NCBI GenBank assembly: GCA_021299035.1
Contig: JAJTGD010000011.1
Span: forward strand, 1 to 64,000
Reading direction: 5' to 3'
DNA: 64,000 nucleotides
From: Oxalobacteraceae bacterium
GTDB lineage: Bacteria > Pseudomonadota > Gammaproteobacteria > Burkholderiales > Burkholderiaceae_D
Position numbers and translations under genes: made by a program. The number at the start of each line of letters is the position of its first letter. Position 1 is the stretch's first letter. The notes under the pieces were generated by a model. It worked only from the letters and a program-made list of their open reading frames with translations, was not told the origin of the DNA and searched no databases. Of this stretch, positions 18,823-27,395 are shown piece by piece.

Positions 18823-20016
18823 TCAGCGATGTGCGCGCTGTTCGAGTATTTCAACCGACGGTAGTACGCGGCCCTCTAAAAATTCCAGAAAGGCTCCGCC
18901 ACCGGTCGAGATGTAACCTACTTTATCGGTAATGCCATATTTCGCGATGGCTGCCAGCGTGTCACCGCCACCTGCAATCGAAAACCCGTGCGATTCAGCA
19001 ATCGCCTTCGCCAATGTTTCGGTACCATGACCGAACTGGTCGAATTCAAAAACGCCGACCGGGCCATTCCACACAATCGTGCCTGCATCCAGCAACTGCG
19101 CCGCGAGTGCGTTCGCCGTCTCTGGTCCGATGTCGAGAATCATGTCGTCATCGGCCACGTCTTGCGCCGATTTCACCACTGCCTCAGCGTCTGATGCGAA
19201 GGTTTTGGCGCACACCACATCGGTCGGGATGGGTACGCTCGCACCGCGCTGCTGCATTAAGGCGATGATGGCTTTTGCTTCGTCGACCAACTCCGCTTCT
19301 GCCAAGGACTTACCAATCGGCAGACCCGCGGCCAACATAAAGGTATTGGCGATACCGCCGCCGACGACGAGTCGATCGACTTTGTCAGCCAGTGATTTCA
19401 AAATCGTGAGTTTGGTCGAAACTTTCGAGCCAGCGACGATCGCCACCAAAGGGCGTGCGGGATGCCCGAGCGCCTTACCCAATGCATCCAACTCCGCTGC
19501 CAGCAAGGGGCCCGCACAGGCGATCGGTGCGAATTTCGCTGCCCCATGCGTGGTGGCCTCGGCGCGATGCGCCGTACCGAAGGCGTCATTGACATACACA
19601 TCACACAGCGCGGCGATCTTTTGCGCCAGCTCGTCGTTATTCTTTTTTTCACCTTTATTGACGCGACAGTTTTCGAGCAACACCAGCTCGCCCGGCTTGA
19701 TGTCGACGCCGTCGACCCAGTTCGACTTCAGCGGCACTGGGCGGCCCAGCAATTCGGATAAACGCTTCGCGATCGGTGCCAGCGAATCCTCTGGCTTGAA
19801 CTCGCCCTCGGTCGGCCGACCTAAATGAGACGTCACCATGACTGCGGCGCCCGCGCCAAGCGCGGCCTGGATCGCAGGCACCGAAGCGCGGATACGCGTT
19901 TCCTCGGTGATGTTGCCGGCATCATCCAACGGCGCATTGAGATCTGATCGGATGAAAACGCGCTTGCCGCGCAGTTGGTCTTGTTGAATGAGGTCAGTCA
20001 GGCGCTTGAACTGCAT
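18823..20016 (-). CDS. pgk: Phosphoglycerate kinase
   Basis: 397 residues, full length. The N-terminal substrate site ([14 protein letters not shown]), [14 protein letters not shown], the basic patch, [54 protein letters not shown] and the C-terminal [11 protein letters not shown] and [13 protein letters not shown] nucleotide site are all present. It makes ATP from 1,3-bisphosphoglycerate in the cytoplasm. It is the first gene of the minus-strand pgk-pyk-fba-purC-purE-purK-tsaC run. Confidence 0.98.
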   Translation of the reverse strand: MQFKRLTDLIQQDQLRGKRVFIRSDLNAPLDDAGNITEETRIRASVPAIQAALGAGAAVMVTSHLGRPTEGEFKPEDSLAPIAKRLSELLGRPVPLKSNWVDGVDIKPGELVLLENCRVNKGEKKNNDELAQKIAALCDVYVNDAFGTAHRAEATTHGAAKFAPIACAGPLLAAELDALGKALGHPARPLVAIVAGSKVSTKLTILKSLADKVDRLVVGGGIANTFMLAAGLPIGKSLAEAELVDEAKAIIALMQQRGASVPIPTDVVCAKTFASDAEAVVKSAQDVADDDMILDIGPETANALAAQLLDAGTIVWNGPVGVFEFDQFGHGTETLAKAIAESHGFSIAGGGDTLAAIAKYGITDKVGYISTGGGAFLEFLEGRVLPSVEILEQRAHR

Positions 20017-20109
20017 GGGTGACGGGGCAGAATTTGAGGTGGAAAGCCCGCCATTTTACCGCAGCAGGTGTTGCCTAAAACGGTTATCAGATGGACATGG
20101 CGTCAGCGC

Positions 20110-20439
20110 TCAAAGCCAAACCCGAAGCGCGGTGTAACAGGCCATACCCACGGCCAGCGTCCCCAGCATATGACGCGTCAGCAGGAAAAAAATCGTCGCC
20201 ACCATAGCAGCGATCAGCTTGATGTTGAGCCAAGGCTCGACTAAAGCACCCTGCACTACCAGCAAGTCTGGCGCAATGATGGCCGACAAGGCGACCGCAG
20301 GCACATGCGACAGCGAGCGCTGTACCCAATTCGGCATCCGACGAGATCCGCCGACCATGAAGAAGAAACTACGCGTAATTAGGGTGCCCGCCGTCATCAG
20401 GAGCAGCAGAAACAGGTACTCGGGCCACGACATCGTCAT
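20110..20439 (-). CDS. azlD: AzlD-family branched-chain amino acid transport subunit
   Basis: 109 residues from the ATG at 20439, overlapping the azlC stop by four bases. The frame is open to 20718, but that part is only antisense of azlC in another frame. There are about four hydrophobic segments, with TLITRSFFFMVG near the start and HVPAVALSAIIAPDLL in the middle, a pattern typical of AzlD. AzlD is the small partner of AzlC in an inner-membrane exporter linked to branched-chain amino acids. ilvE lies divergently next to the pair. Confidence 0.88.
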   Translation of the reverse strand: MTMSWPEYLFLLLLMTAGTLITRSFFFMVGGSRRMPNWVQRSLSHVPAVALSAIIAPDLLVVQGALVEPWLNIKLIAAMVATIFFLLTRHMLGTLAVGMACYTALRVWL

Positions 20440-21179
20440 ACCTTGTCCTTCGGCTTGACCATCAGCTGATCGGCGAATACAGCAGCCACGATCCCCAGCA
20501 ACATCGCACTCACCAGACCGAGGCGATAAGGCCACTGGACAGTGGCCACGGCTACGGTACACGCGACCACCACGCCCACAATGGTCGGGCGATTTCTGAC
20601 CAGCGGTATGGCAATCGCCAATAACGCCAATGAGCCGGCAAAACCAATGCCCCAGCTCGCGGGTATTTGCTGGGCGAGAAAAATGCCGGTCAGAGAGCCG
20701 ATCTGCCATGCCAACCAATTCGACACCGCCAACCCGCTGAAATAGCCCTGTTTGCCAGCAGGCTTACCCACGGTGTGCGTCGGGAAACGCTGCGGGAAAA
20801 AGCCCATCACCAAATCCACATTGTTGTAGCCGTACCAGAGCCGTTTGCGCCAGCTAAGGTGCTGGAAATGCGGGCCGATCACCGCGCTGAAGATCACGAA
20901 ACGTAAATTCACCATGAACGCGGTAAAAGCGATCACCCATATCGGTGCACCAGCGGCGATGAGTGGCAATGCCGCCAGCTGTGCCGAGCCGGCATACACC
21001 ACGAAGGTCATCAGCAAGGACTGCCAGAGTGACAAGCCGGATTGCATCATGGCCGCGCCGGTCACCACGCCCCAGGCAAATAAACCGGGCATGGTCTGCG
21101 TACTGGCACGCACGGCGTCGAAGAAAGCGGATCTTTCGCGCTCGGCAGCTTGCGCGTCGTCGGAAGGCTGGGGTGTCAT
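20436..21179 (-). CDS. azlC: AzlC-family branched-chain amino acid exporter subunit
   Basis: 247 residues. After a polar N-terminus of about 30 residues there are several membrane segments with AzlC features: PGLFAWGVVTGAAMMQSGLS, FVVYAGSAQLAALPLIAAGA by its start FVVYAGSAQLAAL, AFMVNLRFVIFSA, and GFAGSLALLAIAIPL near the C-terminus. With AzlD it should form an efflux permease. Substrate identity is taken from the family and not shown here. It is divergent from ilvE with 139 bases between starts, which hold the shared promoter region. Confidence 0.9.
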   Translation of the reverse strand: MTPQPSDDAQAAERERSAFFDAVRASTQTMPGLFAWGVVTGAAMMQSGLSLWQSLLMTFVVYAGSAQLAALPLIAAGAPIWVIAFTAFMVNLRFVIFSAVIGPHFQHLSWRKRLWYGYNNVDLVMGFFPQRFPTHTVGKPAGKQGYFSGLAVSNWLAWQIGSLTGIFLAQQIPASWGIGFAGSLALLAIAIPLVRNRPTIVGVVVACTVAVATVQWPYRLGLVSAMLLGIVAAVFADQLMVKPKDKV

Positions 21180-21318
21180 GGTCAGGGCTGAGGCACCGAT
21201 CAGGAAGACCGGTCGGGATAGCCAACGAATAAGCCGCTATTCTAACGAGCAAGCCGCCAAAGGCATTGAATCCGATAGAATCTCGGCTTTGCGACAACGA
21301 ATTTATCGGAGACAGACC

Positions 21319-22239
21319 ATGTCCATGGCCGACCGCGACGGCAAAATCTGGAAGGACGGCAAGCTCGTCGACTGGCGTGACGCCAATCTGCACATGCTCA
21401 CGCACAGCCTGCACTATGGGATGGCGGTTTTTGAGGGTGTGCGCGCCTATAAAACCATTGATGGAACGGCGATTTTTCGGCTGCGCGAACATACGCAGCG
21501 GCTGTTCAACTCGGCCAAGATTTTCCAGATGGCGATTCCGTTTGATATGGAAACGCTGATCGAGGCGCAAAAAGAAGTGGTACGAGCGAATCAGCTCGAA
21601 TCCTGCTACCTGCGTCCCTTGGTCTGGATCGGCTCGGAAAAAATGGGCGTATCGGCGCGTGGCAATACCATCCACGTCGGTATCGCCGCGTGGCCTTGGG
21701 GGGCCTACCTTGGCGAAGAAGGTCTGAAGCGCGGCATACGCGTTAAAACCTCTTCGTTCACCCGACACCATGTAAACGTCTCGATGGTGCGCGCCAAAGC
21801 CAGCGGCTACTATATCAACTCGATACTCGCGAATCAGGAAGTCACTGCCGAGGGCTATGACGAGGCGCTGCTGCTCGATACCGACGGCTATGTGTCCGAA
21901 GGCGCTGGTGAAAATGTATTCCTCATCCGTAACGGCAAAATCTACACGCCGGACTTGGCCAGCTGCCTCGATGGCATTACGCGCGACGCAGTACTGACCA
22001 TGGCACGCGATCTGGGTATCGATGTCATTGAAAAACGCATTACACGCGATGAGCTGTACTGCGCCGATGAGGCTTTCTTCACCGGCACTGCCGCTGAGAT
22101 CACGCCGATTCGCGAACTCGATAACCGTCAGATTGGTATTGGTAGTCGCGGCCCCGTGACAGAGAAACTGCAGTCGCTGTTTTTCGATGTAGTCGGCGGC
22201 AAGGCCCCGCAGTACCAACACTGGTTGACCCGTGTTTGA
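21319..22239 (+). CDS. ilvE: Branched-chain amino acid aminotransferase
   Basis: 306 residues from the ATG at 21319; CGGAGACAG upstream supports it, and the longer open frame back to 20845 is antisense to azlC. It is a fold type IV PLP enzyme: LHYGMAVFEGVRAY, the PLP lysine at residue 160 in MVRAKASGYY, then DGYVSEGAGENVF and FFTGTAAEITPI. It transfers amino groups between glutamate and the keto acids of leucine, isoleucine and valine. The small zinc-finger gene follows after 24 bases and is probably co-transcribed. Confidence 0.96.
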   Translation: MSMADRDGKIWKDGKLVDWRDANLHMLTHSLHYGMAVFEGVRAYKTIDGTAIFRLREHTQRLFNSAKIFQMAIPFDMETLIEAQKEVVRANQLESCYLRPLVWIGSEKMGVSARGNTIHVGIAAWPWGAYLGEEGLKRGIRVKTSSFTRHHVNVSMVRAKASGYYINSILANQEVTAEGYDEALLLDTDGYVSEGAGENVFLIRNGKIYTPDLASCLDGITRDAVLTMARDLGIDVIEKRITRDELYCADEAFFTGTAAEITPIRELDNRQIGIGSRGPVTEKLQSLFFDVVGGKAPQYQHWLTRV

Positions 22240-22263
22240 TCAACTCATCTTCAGGAGCTAGCC

Positions 22264-22455
22264 ATGACACAGCCGGCGCAAGCGATCGAACTTGATGGCA
22301 AGGATCTACCCGCTCACTGTCCAAATAAATCGACGCCGATCTGGTCTTCTCATCCGCGCGTGTCGCTTGATTTTGATGCGCACGGGCATGCGAAGTGCCC
22401 TTACTGCGGCACCGCCTACGCGCTCAAAGATGGCGCGCATGCCCACTCGCACTGA
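22264..22455 (+). CDS. Small CHCC-type zinc-finger protein
   Basis: 63 residues with AGGAG upstream. Cys19, His30, Cys45 and Cys48 (AHCP, SSHPRV, KCPYCGT) fit the CHCC zinc finger found in the C-terminal part of the complex I subunit NDUFS6 and in short bacterial proteins. The Leu-Pro-rich N-terminus and the His-rich tail (AHAHSH) are variable. Function in bacteria is not established. Placement directly after ilvE is common in Burkholderiales. Confidence 0.85.
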   Translation: MTQPAQAIELDGKDLPAHCPNKSTPIWSSHPRVSLDFDAHGHAKCPYCGTAYALKDGAHAHSH

Positions 22456-22461
22456 TTGTGA

Positions 22462-22902
22462 ATGCCACTGCCACGCAAACCCCTCGCGAGCGCTGAAGAC
22501 GTCGAGAACGCCTTCTACGACGCGATGGCGCGCGCCGATCTCGAAATGATGATGGCGCTGTGGGCGGATGACGAAGAGATTTTTTGCGTGCATCCCGGTG
22601 CACCCAGACTGCAAGGCCAGACAGCCATCCGCGAATCTTTCGAGATGATTTTCGAACGCGGCCCGGTGCATATCCGACCGCACCATCTGCATGTGGCACA
22701 TAGTGTTGGCTGCGCAGTCCACAGCCTGATCGAAGAGATCAAAGCGCCCGACGACCCCAACTGGCAAGAAGCACACATCGTTGCAACCAACGTTTATATC
22801 AAGACACCACAGGGTTGGCGCATGGTGTCGCACCATGGCTCGCTCGCACCGGGGCGCCCACCCGAGACACCCGTCGTAACGACACTAGGCGTGCTGCACT
22901 AG
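22462..22902 (+). CDS. NTF2-fold (SnoaL-like/DUF4440-type) protein
   Basis: 146 residues. The sequence has the cone-shaped NTF2 fold pattern: an N-terminal helix (SAEDVENAFYDAMARADLEMMMALWADD, by its end MMMALWADD), the strand EIFCVHPGAPRLQGQTAIRESF (by HPGAPRLQGQTAI), HHLHVAHSVGCAVHSLIEEI and the last strand pair IVATNVYIKTPQGWRMVSHH. Similar small proteins are fused to or found near many enzymes; no catalytic function can be assigned. Six bases separate it from the zinc-finger gene, so the two probably share a transcript. Confidence 0.8.
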   Translation: MPLPRKPLASAEDVENAFYDAMARADLEMMMALWADDEEIFCVHPGAPRLQGQTAIRESFEMIFERGPVHIRPHHLHVAHSVGCAVHSLIEEIKAPDDPNWQEAHIVATNVYIKTPQGWRMVSHHGSLAPGRPPETPVVTTLGVLH

Positions 22903-22910
22903 CACCACGG

Positions 22911-23900
22911 ATGAGTAACTACCGCCCACCCGTCTGGTTACCCGGCGGCCACTTGCAAACCATCTGGGCCGCAAAAATGCTCTCCCATCCAGACCTCACC
23001 TTGAAACGTGAGCGCTGGGACACACCGGATAAGGATTTCATTGATGTAGATTTCGTCGAGGGTTTGCCGGGCAAACCCTTTCTGGTGCTGTTTCATGGCT
23101 TGGAGGGTTCCTCTGATAGCCACTACGCGCGCGCCTTGTTGTCGACGATCGAGGCAATGGGCTGGTCAGGTGCAGTACCGCATTTTCGTGGTTGCTCAGG
23201 CGAGCTGAATAAAGCACCTCGCTTCTATCATTCCGGCGATATCGACGAGATTGACTGGATACTGCGTCGACTGCAACAACATCCGCTGGCTCGTAATGCC
23301 TCAAACTTTTTCTCGGTGGGTGTCTCCCTCGGTGGTAATGCATTGTTACGCTGGCTGGGCACGCGCGAAGAAGATGCCGATTTTGTCGAAGCAGCGGTCG
23401 CAATCTCTGCACCACTTGATTTAAGCGCCGGTGGCAAAGCACTATCGAGTGGCATCAATATGATCTACACGCGCAGCTTCCTGCAAACGCTCAAACCCAA
23501 ATGCCTACAAAAGTTGGCGCAGTACCCCACGTTGTTCGATCGCGATCGTATGCTGGCGGCGCGTAATCTGTATGAATTCGATAACGTCGTTACCGCACCA
23601 CTGCATGGCTTCCGCGATACCGACGATTACTGGCATCGTGCCAGCAGCAAGCATGTGCTGTCCAACATCACCATACCGACGCTGGTGCTTAATGCGCGTA
23701 ATGATCCGTTTTTACCCGCGCGCCATTTGCCGCGTCAGGCCGCCGATGCGGTTATTCTCGAGTACCCGAAGCATGGTGGTCATGTCGGCTTCGTGCGCGG
23801 TAATTTCCCTGGTGCGCTTGATTGGCTGCCACGTCGTATCGTTCGCTTTTTCTCTGAACAAGTACAGCTTCAAGAAAAAATTCCCGATTTGGTTCGGTAA
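22911..23900 (+). CDS. YheT-family alpha/beta hydrolase
   Basis: 329 residues from the ATG at 22911, eight bases after the previous stop. The YheT family start is clear (YRPPVWLPGGHLQTIWAAKM, by PPVWLPGGHLQTIW), with the oxyanion segment FHGLEGSSDSHYA, NFRGCSGE-like HFRGCSGELN, the nucleophile elbow GVSLGGNALLRWLG, and the Asp/His partners in LNARNDPFLPA and PKHGGHVGFV. These proteins are predicted esterases or lipases; the natural substrate is unknown. No signal peptide is present. Confidence 0.9.
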   Translation: MSNYRPPVWLPGGHLQTIWAAKMLSHPDLTLKRERWDTPDKDFIDVDFVEGLPGKPFLVLFHGLEGSSDSHYARALLSTIEAMGWSGAVPHFRGCSGELNKAPRFYHSGDIDEIDWILRRLQQHPLARNASNFFSVGVSLGGNALLRWLGTREEDADFVEAAVAISAPLDLSAGGKALSSGINMIYTRSFLQTLKPKCLQKLAQYPTLFDRDRMLAARNLYEFDNVVTAPLHGFRDTDDYWHRASSKHVLSNITIPTLVLNARNDPFLPARHLPRQAADAVILEYPKHGGHVGFVRGNFPGALDWLPRRIVRFFSEQVQLQEKIPDLVR

Positions 23901-23923
23901 GGTCTTTTCAACCAATACCTGTC

Positions 23924-24517
23924 ATGGATGAGATCGTCCGTCAGGCACTCGCCAAATGGCCGAATGTGCCTGACTGCTATGGATGGCTGGCGCTGGATGC
24001 GCGCGGTGCATTTCGCATGCGCGATGCCGCCGCACAGGCATCAAATGCGCCGGGCGATGTAATCCGTCATACGGCGCTGCTATCTTTTATTTACCGAAAC
24101 TACGCACGGACCGCTGACGGCGCCTGGTTTTTTCAAAACGGCCCACAGCGCGTGTACGTCCAACTTGAGCAGACGCCTTTCATCGCGCGCACTGATCCAC
24201 ATCATGGCTTCGTCACGCACGATGGCGCGCCGATGAACACGATTGAGCAAGTCTGGATCACCCGCGAGGGACGGCTAATCCTGGGCTCGGGCGAGCGAAT
24301 CGCCATGATTGATGACCGTGATCTTGCGGAGTGCCTGCCACTACTTCGCTTGGCAAACAAACCCATCGATGACGAACGTTTAACAGAGGCGCTAGAGAAT
24401 CCTCAGCGCGAACTGCAGCTAATGTGCGCGGGGGGCACTCTTTCCATTCAGTGCTTGCATGACCAAGATCTCGGTACCGCACTGGGATTTGATCCGAATC
24501 CTGCAGCGGCCAAGTAA
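23924..24517 (+). CDS. Conserved betaproteobacterial protein, DUF2946-like
   Basis: 197 residues. It starts DEIVRQALAKWPNVPDCYGWLALD and contains WFFQNGPQRVYVQLE and FDPNPAAAK near the end. I recall proteins with this start as a conserved family in Burkholderiales annotated DUF2946, always next to the YheT-type hydrolase and the M48 protease. There is no signal peptide, membrane segment or recognisable catalytic motif. Function is unknown. It lies 23 bases after the hydrolase gene and is convergent with the protease gene. Confidence 0.7.
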   Translation: MDEIVRQALAKWPNVPDCYGWLALDARGAFRMRDAAAQASNAPGDVIRHTALLSFIYRNYARTADGAWFFQNGPQRVYVQLEQTPFIARTDPHHGFVTHDGAPMNTIEQVWITREGRLILGSGERIAMIDDRDLAECLPLLRLANKPIDDERLTEALENPQRELQLMCAGGTLSIQCLHDQDLGTALGFDPNPAAAK

Positions 24518-24521
24518 GAGA

Positions 24522-26051
24522 TTACTTCTTTCGTTGCGACATGATGTCGCGCCAGCTTGCTTGTAATTCGCGCTCGCGCGCATCGATGATGGCGAGATCA
24601 TGAAACGCTGCGTCGGGCGCACTGCGCGCGATTCGAAGTTGCTCCAAGGCCGCTGGCAATGCGCCGCTTATCGCGTAGAACTCGGCGAGCGCCATATGCT
24701 GGAGCGCCTGTTTGTTCTGCTCGGCGTAGGCACGCGCCAGCGCTTTCTGTATGCCAGCATCCTGCCGATAAATCTGAGCTTGATCACGCAGAAAATTCGC
24801 TGCCTCCTGCTTGCGACCAGTCGCCATCAAAGCCTCAGCATATTGCATCGACAAGCTTCGCGAGAGCGGAAACCGGTTGCGTCCATCAGCAGCCAATGCC
24901 ACGGCTTGCTGTGAATCGCCGTTAGCCAGAGAGATATCCAGCTCGAGTCCCAGCAATAACACCGACTGCTCGGAAGAGGACTTCCGGTCCGCATCCGTAT
25001 GCATCGCATCAAGCAATACGCGTGCTTGCGGTATTTCTCGCTGACGCAACGCAATCATCGCAAGTCCGTAGCGAGCGCCCTGGACTTGTACACGTGTGCC
25101 CTGCTTGATCTGCTCAGCAAATAACATCGATGAATCACGCCAACCACGAGGCGTGTCATCTTGTAAAACTCGGAGCCGTGCTTTCACTAGAGTGAAATCC
25201 AGGCTATCCACCCGCTGACGGTAAGGCATATCACGAATACGTGCCTCGATATCAGCGATTCGCTCGGTCGTGAGTGGGTGGGTACGCAACCAGGCTGGCA
25301 TGTTGTCACTGCGATTGCGGCTGGCATTCTGCAAGCGACCAAAAAAATTTACCATTCCAGAGGTTTCGAAGCCACCACTATTCAGAATATTGAGCCCGAC
25401 ACGATCCGCCTCTCGCTCGGCATCGCGCCCGAAACTGAGACGACGCTGTGCAGCCATTCCTGTGCCACTCATCATGGCGGCGATACCCAAGTCGGGGCTG
25501 GAACGCATAGCCAAAGCCCCAAGTAACATTCCCGCAATCGGCAACAGGGAGTCCTGCTTTTGGTTACCGATCATTCGCGCAATATGCCGCTGCGAAACAT
25601 GGCCAATTTCGTGCGCCATCACCGAAGCCAGTTCAGATTCCGATTGCGCCGCGAGCATCAGTCCGCTGTTGGCGCCGATAAAACCTCCTGGCAGTGCAAA
25701 TGCATTCAGCGAGGGATCGCGTACCGCGAAAAAAAAGAAATCGTAGTCAGCTTCACCACGCGCGTCCGGAGTGGCTGCCAGTAGACTGTTACCAAACTGA
25801 TTCAAATAATCAAGCGTCGGGAGATCGCTCATGAAAGCCGGATCGCGCCGGATACTATTCATGATCTCTTCGCCCAGCTTGCGCTCTTGCAGCGGGGATA
25901 GCTCCGCGCTGTCGCCGCCGCCCAGATTGGGCAGCGCCTGCGCGTGTAACACCGCTGGAGCCAGCAGCACAGGCGTAGCCAATGCCGTCATAGCCGCGGC
26001 AAACATGCGCAGCCCCAGTGAGAGGCCTGATGAGCGGATCAGATTAACCAT
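24522..26051 (-). CDS. Periplasmic M48-family metalloprotease with TPR tail (BepA-like)
   Basis: 509 residues. A signal peptide ending in LHAQA is followed by the M48 protease domain: the zinc motif HEIGH with His147, Glu148 and His151, and the third ligand region GRDAEREADRVG near residue 220. The C-terminal 200 residues are helical with tetratricopeptide character (RYGLAMIALRQREIPQARVLL, by its start RYGLAMIALRQRE). This is the layout of BepA/YfgC, a protease and chaperone that controls outer-membrane protein assembly such as LptD. It is divergent from moaC. Confidence 0.9.
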   Translation of the reverse strand: MVNLIRSSGLSLGLRMFAAAMTALATPVLLAPAVLHAQALPNLGGGDSAELSPLQERKLGEEIMNSIRRDPAFMSDLPTLDYLNQFGNSLLAATPDARGEADYDFFFFAVRDPSLNAFALPGGFIGANSGLMLAAQSESELASVMAHEIGHVSQRHIARMIGNQKQDSLLPIAGMLLGALAMRSSPDLGIAAMMSGTGMAAQRRLSFGRDAEREADRVGLNILNSGGFETSGMVNFFGRLQNASRNRSDNMPAWLRTHPLTTERIADIEARIRDMPYRQRVDSLDFTLVKARLRVLQDDTPRGWRDSSMLFAEQIKQGTRVQVQGARYGLAMIALRQREIPQARVLLDAMHTDADRKSSSEQSVLLLGLELDISLANGDSQQAVALAADGRNRFPLSRSLSMQYAEALMATGRKQEAANFLRDQAQIYRQDAGIQKALARAYAEQNKQALQHMALAEFYAISGALPAALEQLRIARSAPDAAFHDLAIIDARERELQASWRDIMSQRKK

Positions 26052-26113
26052 GGTGCTATGATACCTGCAACCCTATTTTTGCTCTCCCATTCTGTGTGGG
26101 ATGAGCTTTCACT

Positions 26114-26629
26114 ATGAACCAGAAATCGAATCATTCCATGCAAGACAACCACCACGGCGGCCTCACCCATTTCGATGAGGGTGGCCAAGCGCATATGGTC
26201 GATGTCGGCGCCAAACGCGAGACGCATCGCGTAGCGATTGCCAGCGGCATCATCAGTATGAAACCCTCCACCCTCGGCGTGGTGATGGACGGCACTGCAA
26301 AAAAAGGGGATGTGCTTGGGATTGCGCGCATCGCCGCGATCATGGCGGCAAAGCGTACCAGCGATCTGATCCCACTTTGCCACCCACTTGCCCTAACACG
26401 AGTTGCGGTTGAGTTCACCATCGACGAAGCGGACTCCAGCATTATGTGCAATGCACAAGTCGAAACCCACGGAAAAACAGGGGTCGAGATGGAAGCACTC
26501 ACCGCAGTACAAGTTGGTTTGCTGACAATTTACGATATGTGCAAAGCCATCGACCGGGGTATGGTGATGTCCGATATCCGTGTAATGGAGAAGCACGGCG
26601 GTAAGTCCGGGAGTTGGAAGGTCGAGTAG
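26114..26629 (+). CDS. moaC: Cyclic pyranopterin monophosphate synthase
   Basis: 171 residues. MoaC hallmarks are visible: [65 protein letters not shown] (by [11 protein letters not shown] and [10 protein letters not shown]). It converts the GTP-derived cyclic intermediate made by MoaA into cPMP, the first stable molybdopterin precursor. The start ATG at 26114 gives a short polar leader; an ATG at 26138 is possible. No other mo genes are in the window. Confidence 0.96.
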   Translation: MNQKSNHSMQDNHHGGLTHFDEGGQAHMVDVGAKRETHRVAIASGIISMKPSTLGVVMDGTAKKGDVLGIARIAAIMAAKRTSDLIPLCHPLALTRVAVEFTIDEADSSIMCNAQVETHGKTGVEMEALTAVQVGLLTIYDMCKAIDRGMVMSDIRVMEKHGGKSGSWKVE

Positions 26630-26688
26630 TTGATCGATGCTGACACAAACCACCCGCATATTTCCGCGTGAACCCTAGCTTCCTTCAA

Positions 26689-27021
26689 ATGAGCAAGCTC
26701 GGTCTTTGGACCTTATTGTTGCTGACAACGCTTGCTTGCATGGCAGTGAATGCGAGAGCCGCTAGCCTGTTTGGCGATTTATCGTGTCAAACGTGGGCCG
26801 ATATGGACTATCCCAGAAAAAAAACCTGGACCAATGCGTTTCTTGCACCGCTCAGCTTAACTCACCAAGGTCTTAAAAAAAATGCGCCAGATCGGTATAA
26901 CGACGATCCCAACGCCTCAGAGCCCGCTATCGCCAGCATCGATAGCTTTTGCCTTTTGCATCCAAAACTTGGTCCGGCGGAGGGTGCTGTTTCCTATTTA
27001 GATGCCTTAATTGGAAAATGA
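26689..27021 (+). CDS. Small secreted protein of unknown function
   Basis: 110 residues from the ATG at 26689; a GTG at 26668 in frame is also possible and neither has a good ribosome binding site. A signal peptide (LGLWTLLLLTTLACMAVNARA) is followed by a mature part of about 85 residues with two cysteines (LSCQTW and SFCLLHP) that could form a disulfide, and a Lys/Trp-rich middle (PRKKTWTNAFL). The spacing of the two cysteines recalls small helical periplasmic proteins such as HdeA or Rap1a types, but I cannot assign a family. It opens the AT-rich stretch between moaC and tRNA-Thr. Confidence 0.6.
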   Translation: MSKLGLWTLLLLTTLACMAVNARAASLFGDLSCQTWADMDYPRKKTWTNAFLAPLSLTHQGLKKNAPDRYNDDPNASEPAIASIDSFCLLHPKLGPAEGAVSYLDALIGK

Positions 27022-27148
27022 GGACTTACCTGGCTCAAGCTGACACTGCAACAATCTGCTCAGAGACGATCCGTAAGCATGGCGTCCGGACATTGAAAAA
27101 ACGGTGCCTGCACCAACATCGGTCAAGACCCTCAGCGTTACCAGTCGC

Positions 27149-27244
27149 GTAATAGCGGACTGGATCAATATTCACAGCCACCGAAGTCCACATCAAGTAC
27201 TCGGCATGCAAACACTGGCCGAGGCACTCGCCTCAGCGTTCTGA
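27149..27244 (+). pseudogene. Remnant of an IS3-type transposase C-terminus
   Basis: A 31-codon frame reads ADWINIHSHRSPHQVLGMQ and TLAEALAS before a TGA at 27242. This matches the end of the integrase domain of IS3-family transposases, which usually reads W-I-x-x-Y-N-x-x-R-P-H-x-x-L-x-M-x-T-P-A-E. The typical Tyr-Asn is changed to His-Ser and the conserved Pro before Ala-Glu to Leu, so it is decayed. No upstream transposase frame, terminal inverted repeat or target duplication could be recognised. The surrounding 27022-27395 stretch holds nothing else I can identify. Confidence 0.6.
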
Positions 27245-27395
27245 AGCAAGCAAGTCATCCCCCTTCAGATGCTCGTTTTAAATTTGAGCATAGTTCTAAA
27301 CTCTGTAGCAAAAATGTCGATTAGGAATAGGGTCCTTACGTCCTACGAGACACAACTTGGTTTTGCCGAGCCTTCACTACCGCCTGTCAAATCAT

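Noticed and set aside
20440-20718. Upstream extension of azlD
   Set aside because: It overlaps azlC in another frame and its translation is not AzlD-like; the ATGA overlap at 20436-20439 gives a better start.
20854-22221. Minus-strand frame of 455 codons
   Set aside because: It is antisense to ilvE and out of frame with azlC. Its translation has no family pattern, while ilvE on the other strand is a clear match.
25270-25746. Plus-strand frame of 158 codons opposite the M48 protease gene
   Set aside because: It is antisense to the zinc-protease domain, whose motifs are clear on the minus strand.
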